Assembly: GCA_017893485.1 (NCBI GenBank)
Contig: JACEHZ010000207.1
Coordinates: 620,001-684,000, forward strand
Direction of reading: 5' to 3'
DNA: 64,000 nucleotides
DNA from: Hemerocallis citrina
Taxonomy: Eukaryota; Streptophyta; Magnoliopsida; Asparagales; Asphodelaceae
The notes below the pieces were generated by a model that saw only the letters and a list, made by a program, of their open reading frames with translations, had not been told where the DNA came from and did not search any database. Of the stretch, positions 41,431-51,044 are shown one piece after another; the stretch's first letter is position 1, and each line of letters starts with the position of its first letter. The position numbers were made by a program, and so were the translations under genes.

Positions 41431-42775
41431 CTTCTATTTTCACAGAAGGGTCGACGCTCGGATAGAAGCGCGAGCCAATAATTCCCCTTCTATTTTCACA
41501 GAAGGGTCGACGCTCGGATAGAAGCGCGCGCCAATAGTTCTCCTTCTATGTTATAGAAGGGTCGACGCTCGGATAGAAGCGCGAGCCAATAATTCCCCTT
41601 CTATTTTCACAGAAGGGTCGACGCTCGGATAGAAGCGCGAGCCAATAATTCCCCTTCTATCTTCACAGGAGGGTCGACACTTGGATAGAAGCGCGAGCCA
41701 ATAATTGCCCTTCTATTTCACAGAAGGGTCGACGCTCGGATAGAAGCGCGAGCCAATAATTCCCCTTCTATTTTCACAGAAGGGTCGACGCTCGGATAGA
41801 GGCGCGAGCCAATAATTCCCCTTCTATTTTCACAGAAGGGTCGACGCTCGGATAGAAGCACGCACCAATAGTTCCTCTTCTATTTCACAGAAGGGTCAAC
41901 GCTCGGATAGAAGTGCGAGCCAATAATTCCCCTTCTATTTTCACAGAAGGGTCGACGCTCGGATAAAAGCGCGAGCCAATAATTCCCCTTCTATTTTTAC
42001 AGGAGGGTCGACACTCGGATAGAAGCGCGAGCCAATAATTCCCCTTCTATTTCACAGAAGGGTCGATGCTCGGATAGAAGCGCGAGCCAATAATTCCCCT
42101 TCTATTTTCACAGAAGGGTCGACGCTCGGATAAAAGCGCAAGCCAATAATTCCCCTTCTATTTTCACAGGAGGGTCGACGCTCGGATAGAAGCGCGAGCC
42201 AATAATTCTCCTTCTATTTCACAGAAGGGTCGACGCTCGGATAGAAGAGCGAGCCAATAATTCCCCTTCTATTTCACAGAAGGGTCGACGCTCGGATAGG
42301 AGCGCGAGCCCCAACTGCCCTCCTTTGATTCAGAAGGGCTTGGAGCTCGGACAGCACAGCGAGCCCCAACTGCCCTCCTTTGATTCAGAGGGGCTCGGAG
42401 CTCGGATAGCACAGCGAGCCCCAACAGCCCTCCTTTGATTCAGAGGGGCTCGGAGCTCGGATAGCACCGCGAGCCCCAACTAAGCCACCTTTGATTCAGA
42501 GGGGCTCGGAGCTCGGATAACACCGCGAGCCCCAACTAGCCACCTTTGATTCAGAGTGGCTCGGAGCTCGGATGGTACCGCGAGCCCCAACCGCCCTCCT
42601 CTGATTCAGAGGGGCTCGGAGCTCGGATAGCACCGCGAGCCCCAACAAGCGACCTTTGATTCAGAGGGGCTCGGAGCTCGGATAACACCGCGAGCCCCAA
42701 CTAGCTACCTTTGATTCAGAGTGGCTCGGAGCTCGGATAGTACCGCGAGCCCCAGGAGCCCTCCTCTTATCACGA
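41431..42775 (+). repeat. 55-bp tandem array, about 24 units of two types
   Basis: Sixteen units beginning CTTCTATTTTCACAGAAGGG run from 41431 with steps of 55-56 bp, each with GTCGACGCTCGGATAGAAGC and GCGAGCCAATAATTCC. Near 42316 the array switches to a related type starting (C)TCCTTTGATTCAGAGGGGCT, with GGAGCTCGGATAGCACCGCG and AGCCCCAAC, in eight to nine units at the same 55-bp step, until 42770. The two types share GCTCGGATAG and GCGAGCC at the same register. The array lies between the antisense gene and the polypurine tract of element B. Confidence 0.95.
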
Positions 42776-43280
42776 AGGACTCGTATGCCGACCCCTAGTG
42801 CTCGACAAACCGAGCCCCAGAAGAAGACCTCACCTCCTCCTCGCTCTTCCAACTAGCGAGGAGATCGTCCACCGACCCTTGGTACTCAACAAAACGGGCC
42901 CCAACAGGACCTCGACGCCCCTTTGCTCTTCCAAACAAGTAAGGGCCCTCGCCTGCCGACCCCAGACGCTCGGCAAACCGAGCTCCTACCCGAAAGACCT
43001 CGACATCCCCTCGCTCTTCCAACTAGCGAGGGGATCGTCTACCGACCCCTGGGAGCTCGTCGGCCGACCCCCAGGGCTCGTCTGCCGACCCTAAGGTTTG
43101 GCGAGCGTCACTCCGACTCTTCTACACTGAGCATCTCGCTCAAACTCCCATAAGGGATCCCTTCCTCCTACCCCTCGCCTCTTCGGGAAATAGCAGATCC
43201 TACTTTTTACCCCAACATCCCCCCTGCTCTTCCCACAGAGGCGGAGAGTCACTCCTACACGGCTGGCTCACCTAGCCCTA
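42776..43280 (+). repeat. Degenerate continuation of the 3' region of element B
   Basis: Loose repeats with CTCGCTCTTCCAACTAGCGA, CGACCCC(T/A)(G/A)G and GGCAAACCGAG about every 80-100 bp. No gene; the apparent ORFs are repeat by-products. Confidence 0.6.
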
Positions 43281-43297
43281 CAGGAGTGTGGGGCTTG
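43281..43297 (+). other. Polypurine tract of element B
   Basis: CAGGAGTGTGGGGCTTG directly before the LTR start TGATATGGG. It would prime plus-strand DNA synthesis. A similar tract (GGGAGTGGGGGGCTCG) precedes the 3' LTR of the pol-less element. Confidence 0.75.
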
Positions 43298-43829
43298 TGA
43301 TATGGGTCAGGAATAATGTGGCCCGTCCTGGGCCACAGGATCCCCTCAGGATGCGCGCTCCTTCTGATCCTTCGGATCTGCCACGTCAGCACCGGAAAAC
43401 CACCCGGGCCTCTGCCACGTTAGCCCGGAAACCGCCCCGGCGTCTGCCACGTCAGCCCTATACCGCCCGGTTTTCTACCGCTTCAGCCACACGGGCAACC
43501 GGGTCCAGACCCGGCCCCAAACGGGTCCAGACCCGGCCCCAAATGGGTCCAGACCCGGTTGGCTTCTTCTATAAATACGAGATCCCTACTCCTTCTCCAG
43601 GTAATCAAAACTTCTGCACTCAAACCCTAGTTACTGTTACTCTCCCTTAGTGACTGACTAGATCGTCAGAGGGTCTGCCACCGGGACCAATCCCGGTGTT
43701 CCGAGACCGTCTGCAGGTACACGAGACCCTCGGATCCGAGCCCCAAAGATCCGAGCCGAGCATCAACCTCCACCTCAATACCGCCTACCCCAGTACCATT
43801 CGCCCAGCCGAGGGCAGTCTACATTGGAG
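43298..43829 (+). repeat. 3' LTR of element B
   Basis: Starts TGATATGGGTCAGGAATAAT after the polypurine tract. TATA box TATAAATAC at 43570. Downstream GTCAGAGGGTCTGCCACCGG corresponds to the GCGTC(G/A)GAGGGT...CGCCGGGAT block of the other Tat LTRs. The end is set tentatively at a CA (43829) followed by TTGG; without a second LTR it cannot be verified. Confidence 0.6.
43376..43580 (+). promoter_or_regulatory. LTR enhancer-like block: three CCACGT(C/T)AGC sites and three palindromes before a TATA box
   Basis: CTGCCACGTCAGC, CTGCCACGTTAGC and CTGCCACGTCAGC lie at 43378, 43412 and 43444 (about 33-bp steps). The ACGT core with CCACGTCA is the type of site bound by plant bZIP factors. Then (C/T)GGGTCCAGACCCGG, an inverted repeat GGGTC-CA-GACCC, occurs at about 43500, 43523 and 43545. 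The TATA box follows at 43570. Confidence 0.6.
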
Positions 43830-44821
43830 TCTCCTCCTTCAATACAAATCGAGTAAGAACTCACGCCTGGTGCATCCACACACCTCCCAAAAACAAACCG
43901 CATCAGAGAGTAAGAAAGTTCTTGTGCTTGGAGAAGCCATTGCTAGGAGAAGCCATTGCTAGGAGAATGAGCTCTTGCTAGGAGAAGTTTAGCTAGGAGC
44001 ATGGAAGCGCTTGTGGAGCTAGGAGCTAGAAGGAGTCTTTTTCATTAGTTATTTTCATTCTCCAATTAAGGTGGGTGATCTCTTCCTTTCTAAAGTAGGA
44101 TTTGCATGCTAAATAGTTTAAATGAGTAGTATGAGTTAAATGAAATATATGTAGAAATCCATGCTAGCATAATATGCAATGATTTTTTTGAGACTTAGTG
44201 AACAAATTGTTACCATGCTAATTATAAAAAAAGGGATAGTTCAACTAAAGAATAAATCATATGGACCATGTTAGAATGTTTGCAAATTTATGTTTGTCAA
44301 ATATGTGATAGGTATGAGTAATTGTTAGAGAATATTATATTTTGACATATGCTTTAGAAACATGATGCTTAAGAAGAAAAAGAAAAGAGAAAAAGAAATA
44401 TTGTTATTGACATGTCGACATATGTTAAAAATACAGGTTTTCGCATGAAAGAAACCCTTGAGATATCCATGGTTGATTTAGAGACACATATGGGTTTTAG
44501 CGCAAAAATTTTAAATTAGTATGATGATGGACTTGAACTAGTTTTTTATGAACATGATTTCTAAATTTTCGAGTTTTGAGAAGAAATGCAAATTTTTATA
44601 AAAAAAGGAAAAATCTGTTAGAAAATGAAGACATATTCTAAAATTAAGTTTAAACTTGTTGATTATTATTTTTAAGACTTCATCTCAGTCCAAAAGTGAG
44701 GTTTATTCCAATATCCTAAAGGATTAGATTATTGGGTAAACAAGTTTTATTAAAAGAAAACAAATTCATAATAGTATAAAAAAAGTACATTAGTACAATT
44801 TTTAAACAAAAAATACACTTA
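43830..44821 (+). other. Retroelement-like flank of element B
   Basis: 43905-44035 has short repeats GCTAGGAGAAG(C/T) and GGAGCTAGGAG, then AT-rich DNA. It may belong to the 5' LTR of the chromovirus-like element whose LTR end is at 61943, since both sides of the 3.5-kb solo LTR should be one continuous sequence. The LTR start was not found. No gene. Confidence 0.35.
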
Positions 44822-44891
44822 GACTTACCGGTTAGTTAGTGCAATACAGAGCACTCTTTATAAGAGGTATTGGGATCAAATCTTGATAGTC
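44822..44891 (+). ncRNA. tRNA-like module 1 (degenerate)
   Basis: GACTTACCGGTTAGTTAGTG ... GGATCAAATCTTGATAGTCC: ends can pair GACT/AGTC, an A-box-like TTAGTTAGTG is present, and a degraded B-box (GGGATCAAATCT) precedes the end. It is followed by CCTTTTATTTTG, as in module 2. Probably tRNA-derived (SINE head or tRNA pseudogene), not a functional tRNA. Confidence 0.35.
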
Positions 44892-44982
44892 CCCTTTTAT
44901 TTTGATTTACTCAATAAAAATCCGAACCTGTACGGTTGGTATAAAATGAATTTTAATCCAATACATGAGACAAGTCCACAAT

Positions 44983-45060
44983 GGACTTAGTGGCTAGCCC
45001 GTTGGGCTTTGGGCACTGCTGTGAGTGGTCGGCAAACTCGGGTTCGAAACCGGCCAGTCC
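44983..45060 (+). ncRNA. tRNA-like module 2 with perfect B box
   Basis: 78 nt, ends pairing GGACT/AGTCC. Box-A-like TAGTGGCTAGCCCG lies near the start, and GGTTCGAAACC (45041-45051) matches the Pol III B-box consensus exactly. It is followed by CTTTTATTTTTTTTTTG, a T-rich Pol III-type terminator. The cloverleaf is imperfect, so a SINE or tRNA pseudogene is more likely than an active tRNA. Confidence 0.45.
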
Positions 45061-45434
45061 CTTTTATTTTTTTTTTGTTTAATTCCATTGTTAAGGCACT
45101 TGCTGACTTGAACGAAGTTTGGGAAAAATTCATTTTTTTATATTCTAAACTCACATAAAGATTTATTAAGAATTGTTCTTAAGTTTAATCTTATATTTTT
45201 GAAAGTGAAAACGGAATTGAAATAGTAAAAGCGCTTTGTTTCCAGAAATTATTATTTGAGCAAATGACTCTCTTTTTTAGAGAAAAAACATGTAATAAGT
45301 TTTTGAGATTTCTCTTGTTATAAACAAACTTTTTTTTGTTGAGTAAGAAATGCTAGATGAGATTAAAATCTAGTGATAATTCATAAAGAACTTTGGGATG
45401 AATTACTATATTCATTGTTTGATTTGATGAGATC
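45061..45434. other. AT-rich flank ending in TSD AGATC
   Basis: AT-rich DNA, perhaps part of the interrupted chromovirus-like LTR. It ends with AGATC (45430-45434), the left copy of the target-site duplication of the 3.5-kb solo LTR. Confidence 0.5.
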
Positions 45435-47962
45435 TGTCATGCCCCGCTTGCCAAAAATATGGAATACGAGTACATGAAAAAAGCCCAGTGAATGACTAAT
45501 GTCACCCATAAGCTGTTTAATCGATTAACTCAACAACATAAACAATACAGAACAATTGCGCAGGCAATAATAATGATCTCATGAACAAAAATACTTGGAA
45601 TGAAGCAATATAAATATCCAAATACAATAATAATAATCCAATATCTGGAAACAATAATAAAATCCGGGACATAAGCCCAAAACAATAATAATCCCAATCC
45701 AAAAAAAAAAAAAAATACAAGTCTCAATACATTAAGTCATTTAAAGCGATAAGCAAATTAAAAGCAGAAATCTTCAAAATGTTTGTTCTCCAACTCCAGC
45801 AGGCAATTCTCTTTCATTACCTGTAAATACTTCATCTAAAAAAAATGTCCTTAGAGCAAGTCATGGACACCAAGTAGAGAAAGCAGGGAACAATGGAATA
45901 ACAGTATAACAATAAAACAATTGATCAATAGGAATCAATAACATGACACGATGATAATAATCAATAACATGGTAATCAATGCAATGGTGTAACGGTGAAT
46001 CAATTATTCGGTAATGGTAATCAACGGTTAATATCATAATCACTTAAACAATATTGGATACAAATAGGAACAATGATGAACAATATGCAAAGTCGGTGAT
46101 GTGTCAATCCGTATGTCTATTATTCATTTTAATCCCAACTAAAGCATGCACTACTGTGTCCCATGTGTGTCGTACCACAGGTTCGATGCATACAATCAAT
46201 TTCGTTTAGACTTAGTGGTGAATTCTATAGATCATGTGTCGGTACGGTAATCACTGATACGATACAATATTGTTGCACAATTCATTATAATAATACACTG
46301 ATTCACGAGTTCACGAGTTCAAGACACAAAAGAGTGGGGTGCCGTAGTCAGCGCTCCACAATCAATCGGTAAACACTGTCCGACACAGTCACTATATTAT
46401 TCACTACTCAAGTCATTCCCTTAAACCCCGGCTTGTTAACTGTTTTATTGATGCAACAATACAATATGCAATTCGAGACATGAGATGGACGATAGTAACG
46501 ATAGGGGGACAATGAACTAGGACAACTAGAATGATAACAATAAGACACTAGGATCATGCAATACAACACACATACATTAATTCATGCAATAGTATGATAT
46601 ATGAACAATTAATTCATTAAAAAGTGGAATCTAAAATCCTGGACAGCAAGCGCAGTCTGCACAAAAATGCATTTTCCTGCTGACTCAGAAATCAAAAGTT
46701 GAATCCGTCAGAAAATCTAAAAACTAGACTTCCATACGGTTCCAACTCATACTTAAAGTTCACATTCCGACAACAGTAGCTAGGTCAAACACATGTTTCT
46801 TTTCAGATTTTATGTTCAGGTAGAAATTCGACATCTTGTTGTTTTAATTTTTGAATCAGCAAAAACTCAATATTAAAATCAGTAAAAATATAATCTAGAC
46901 TCCTAAACATGTTAAACATCAATCTAGAAATTTTCATAGCAAAATCCTATCATTTGATCAACCTTTTTACTGTTTAAACATGAAAGGTACGAGAATCTGA
47001 AAATCTGAAATGTAAAAATACAGCTGTAGTAAAACGGGCATAACTTTTGCTACAAAAGTTGGAATTCAAAAATTCTGGATGTTATTGGCAACTAGACACT
47101 CGGGGCTACATTTCATATTCAGAAAATATTTCATTTTAAGGTCATTTACTGGTTCGAAACAGCAATCAAAGTTCAGGTCAGCAAATATGTACAGTTCTTA
47201 GTGTATTTTTCTTGTAAATAAATTAATTAAACATGTCGGGTATCGATTCTATAGTCAACAAATTGTGTAACTAGCATGATAGGTGTCCAAACATGATAAA
47301 TAAAATTTAGAACATACACATATACAAGTCTAACATCAATCAATCATCAAACGATCAAACGACATACAACCTAACGAATGTCTCTACAATAATTTATTTG
47401 TGTTGTGACTTGTATGAATAACCCTATTAACAATTCTATATGCATTCATTAAAGATCCAAACTTTAGAGTCAAAGTGGCACGATGTCAAGAATATTGGGG
47501 TTAGCTCGTGTAAACCCTCAATAGACCTAACGAATAGATGAACAAATGGATAATACAATAACAAGGAGATCTACTTGCCAGAATTTCAATGAAACTTGAA
47601 TTTGATACAATTAACAATTCAAGAGGACGGTAATTTGCCTGTTAATCGGTGAAAACTAATACTAAGAATAACGGGATAATGATCCCGAAGTAACGAACCC
47701 ACGAACTAGAAAATCCCCAAAGCAGCACGTGCAATGTACGTGCAATCAAAGAACCCAACACACAAACAACACACAAAGAGACAGCAGCAACAGCAAGGGT
47801 CGACAGCCGGCCAAGGGGCGGTGACGCTGGCGACCAGGGGCGAGGTCGACTGATGTGAATATTTGCAAGTGTACAAAATCGCAACAAGTAGTATAGTTTA
47901 AGTGAATAGAGTGTCGAACCCACAGGGACTAGATATTTTATTGAGTACTGATATTAGTAGAT

Positions 47963-48554
47963 TGATATGGCTAAAAACAGGGTTAAATCGGAACCGTCCA
48001 AATCGGGCACGAATCTGGAAGCCCAGGGGTAAGACGGTAATTTCACTTTCAACCGGGTCTGAGACGGGTACTGGATCTCCTCTCCAAAGATCCAATAACC
48101 CGCGAACGGATCCACCTCAATTGGGTACGGGTCCCAACCCGGAACGAACCCAGTCCAGTAGGATAGAATTAGGGTTTCTGGTTCAACCAAATCAACGGCC
48201 CTGATTCGTGTCTATCCTCTCACCGGGAATCAGGGATCACATTCCTTATCAGATCACAGGGATTAGATTCCTAATCTGTCCCCGAAGGCGACTATAAATA
48301 CCCCCCATCCACCACCATTAAGAGGTAATCAATCTTTTGCCAATTTACGCTCTTTCATAATCATTCCTGATTACTGACTTGAGCGTCAGAGGGTGCGTCG
48401 CCGGGATCAACCCCGGTGTCTCACACTTTTTGCAGGTGAACGGCGGGAGTCAACGGTCAAACTCCGGCGGAGAAGGTTAAGGTTTGATTATTCAGTTTCT
48501 CTAAGAATCCACAAATACTATCTGTTTGCCCCCACACCAGATTTAGCGGTAACA
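47963..48554 (+). repeat. 5' LTR of the pol-less Tat element
   Basis: 592 bp, TGATATGGCTAAAAACAGGG to TAGCGGTAACA; TATA box TATAAATA at 48293. It differs from the 3' LTR by scattered substitutions and a 15-20 bp stretch (around GGGCACGAATCTGG) missing from the 3' LTR, so the insertion is not recent. Confidence 0.9.
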
Positions 48555-48557
48555 GAT

Positions 48558-48576
48558 TGGTGCCGTCTGTGGGAAA
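48558..48576 (+). other. Primer-binding site of the pol-less Tat element
   Basis: TGGTGCCGTCTGTGGGAAA, identical to element A's site except for one C to T change in TGGCGCC. Confidence 0.8.
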
Positions 48577-48626
48577 CAAACGAATAGCAGCCTTCCCTCT
48601 TCCCGTTGGTCAGATCTTCTCCAGCC

Positions 48627-48779
48627 ATGCCTCCAAGGAAACTCAGATCCAGAGGGTCCAACTGTGGACCTACCCCTCCTCCCACACAACAAGAGATTCC
48701 CCAACAAACCGTTCTGCCGACGGGACCTGCCCCTCAGCCTAATCAGGCCCTTCAGCAGAACCAACCGAGCTTCAGATAG
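48627..48779 (+). pseudogene. gag: gag N-terminal remnant of the pol-less element
   Basis: MPPRKLRSRGSNCGPTPPPT... corresponds to MPPKKRPANSNRR... at the gag start of element A (25774). After 50 codons it meets the antisense gene at about 48776 and stops (TAG 48777). All of pol was therefore lost by a junction between gag codon 50 and the third exon of the antisense gene. Confidence 0.75.
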
Positions 48780-50705
48780 CTCCCCTTCGAGCCGAGCCCT
48801 TTCCTTCTCAATGAACTCGAACTTGGAAGCCTCGGCGGCCAAGATCCTCTGCGCCTCGGCATGCTGAGCCTTCAAGTTGGCGACTTCGGCCTCGAGCGAA
48901 GAAGAACGCAGCTGCTCAGCCTCTAGCTCCTTCACCGCTTTGGACCGTTCCGACCGTTCATGGTCGTTCAGAACGGTCATCTCCTTCTCCTCGCTCTCGA
49001 ACTCCTCGAGCAAGTAGTTAAGTGGCAGAGGGTCTACAGGCAATGAGAGAAATTGTAAGTGACGAGCACAAAAACATAAAGAAATTTTCAAAAAAGCATG
49101 ATTAATACTTACCGACATAGTATTCGGAGCGATCTGCATCACCGCGTCCCCAACCTCACGTGCCTTCAACGCCGCTCGGTCTTTGGGGGTCGGCAGGTGT
49201 TTCACCGCCTGCATACAAATATTTTCGTCCCCCAAGAACCCATCGACCTTCATCACCCTCCAATCGGGGACGAAGATGCGCTTGTGCTCCTCCGTCAAAA
49301 TCCGCTCGGCCTCGGCAGTGAGCGGCTGAACGTCGAGAGCCATCAGCGCGCCGATGTTGAACGCTCCGCTAGAAGATCCCGGAGCATCCGTCTGCGAATG
49401 CGGGGTAGGCACATCCGAAGCAGGTAATACGGTCGGCGTGATTGGGCCTTGCTCGGCCTCGGTCTCAGGAATCTCAATCACCGAACGCTTGGGGGTCGGA
49501 GAAACCGAGGATACTTTGGGCGCTCGGCCGCCTTGAGGTCCGGACACGGTCCTCTTCCTCTTCCTCGTCTCCTCCTCCCTAGACGCTCGGGCCTTCACCA
49601 TCAGAGCTTTGTAATCCATGCCGGAGGATTCTGCACAAACCGAACTGAAAAAGTTACAAAAGTTTTCAAAAACTTCAAAAACGAAAACAGAGTAAAAGGA
49701 GCGTACTGGGGTTGATCGGACTGAGACCCCCTCGGAACAATGCCTCCTCCGTAATATCCTTCCAACTAAGCATCGGAAGAGCAAGCAACTTCTCCACGAT
49801 ATCCGCCTCCTCGTTGCTGAGCACGGGCTCTTTCTTCGCCCGCTTCGGAAGACCGTCCTTCAACCACATCGTCGGTATCTCCCACAGCTTGGGAGCTCGA
49901 ACGAGGAAGTACTTTTCCTTCCAATGCTTGATCGAATCCGGGTTTTCGATCAACTTCACGCCCCTCCTCGGCGAGAGGTAATACCTTTGCTCGTTCTTGC
50001 TCGGTTGACAAGGTCGGTAGAGGCTCCGTAGAATGAACATATTCGGCTCGGCGCCGACCTCCTGACACTGAAGAACGAACGCCATCACATGCCGCCAAGT
50101 ATTCGGCATCAGCTGAGCAGGACACAAGCCGTACCACTGCAGCACCTCGACCACAAAGGGGTGCAGCGGCAAACGTAACCAGGCATTCAGTGAGTCGGCG
50201 GGAAAAACGCAAACATCAGCCGAGGACGAGGTGCACGCTTGGAAGCCGGGGCCAGGGAGCAGAAGTCCGTACTCTGCCGGGATTTGGAACCCGCTCCGGA
50301 TCCGATGCAGATCCGCCTCGGTCAGGACCGAAGAGATATGGTCCACCTCAGATATTTCCCTCGGCTCATTCTCTTCGACTGACTTTGCGGTGCCCTGTGT
50401 CACCTTCTCCAATAACTCTTCAGAATAGCTCCGCACACCGCCGATGCTCGACAGAACGATCGGCTGCTGACCCAGCTCCCCTACCATCTTCGGATGTTCA
50501 ATGATCATCTCCACACCCTTGCCCTTGGACGAACGGACCTCAACCTCCCGTAGAGGCTCGGCAATCTCCCCGTCTTCTTTCGATTGGACCAAAGTCTCTT
50601 CGGTCAGCTCCACGACCCTCTTCCCTTTGTCTTTGCTCGGCCTGACTTCTCGGCCAACGCCAGCACCCGAGGAGGGGGTCTCGTCCGTGGAAGAAATCTT
50701 AACCA
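48780..50705 (-). CDS. Antisense multi-exon gene of the pol-less element (Transposase_28-like)
   Basis: Exon 1, 50705-49707, is open: MVKISSTDETPSSGAGVGRE, VCVFPADSLNAWLRLPLHPF, VVEVLQWYGLCPAQLMPNTW, FILRSLYRPCQPSKNEQRYY, NPDSIKHWKEKYFLV and ALFRGGLSPINP. The LRLPLHPF...GLxPxQLxPNxW pattern is that of the putative gypsy-type transposon domain (Pfam Transposase_28). Donor CCCA|GTACGC. Exon 2, 49630-49113 (acceptor TTGTGCAG): SSGMDYKALMVKARASREEE to IAPNTMS, donor TCG|GTAAGT. Exon 3, from 49033 (acceptor CCTGTAG): coiled coil LEAEVANLKAQHAEAQRILA, cut by the gag junction. Exon 3 is one base out of phase with exon 2 as drawn. Exon order and intron sites match the antisense gene of element B. Confidence 0.65.
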
Positions 50706-50895
50706 TTTTTATAAAGATGGGGATAGATACTGACCTTGAGGTGACTATTACGGCCGGAAAGATCACCGGAGATTAAAACGCCTGGCCACGACAGCTAGCA
50801 GCGCTGCTCGAGAGCTGAAGACTTCGCTTGCAAGTAAAAATCAAGAGTGAGAAAGTGAAAGTGAGAAATGAGGTGAAGTGTTGGGAGGGGGTGAA

Positions 50896-50907
50896 AACTT
50901 ATAGCAA
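50896..50907 (-). promoter_or_regulatory. Candidate antisense promoter of the pol-less element
   Basis: TATA-like GCTATAAG (minus, 50905-50898), followed by a CT-rich leader CCCCCTCCCAACACTTCACC, about 190 bp before the antisense ATG. Its counterpart is at 41248-41232 in element B. Confidence 0.45.
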
Positions 50908-51044
50908 AAATAATGCCTTTTGGGCTTTGTAACGTTAGGGCGCGACTGTTGGGCCTCCCTTGAACCGTTACGAAAGCCCAAACGGCTAAGCGATGAAGAG
51001 ACACAACTATTGGCAAAAGAAGCAATGTTTCAACCTAAGTATAG

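Larger units (their letters stand above)
30961..43829 (+). mobile_element. Tat/Ogre-like LTR retrotransposon B, 5'-truncated, with antisense gene
   Basis: Order: gag lacking its N-terminal start and the 5' LTR; protease, RT, RNase H, second RNase H, integrase; a long 3' region with a 224-bp array; an antisense multi-exon gene; a 55-bp array; a polypurine tract; and a 3' LTR starting at 43298. This architecture matches Tat-lineage elements with an extra antisense ORF downstream of integrase. Coding sequence is far better kept than in A: one frameshift and two stops in pol. The right boundary is uncertain because there is no 5' LTR to compare. Confidence 0.85.

Noticed and set aside
41431..42775. 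CRISPR-like regular array
   Set aside because: Units are contiguous with no unique spacers, in a plant retrotransposon; it is a minisatellite.
43830..45434. Start of the chromovirus-like 5' LTR, for example TGTAATAAGT near 45288
   Set aside because: TGTAA fits the TTACA end but no TSD or second LTR is in view to confirm; left open.
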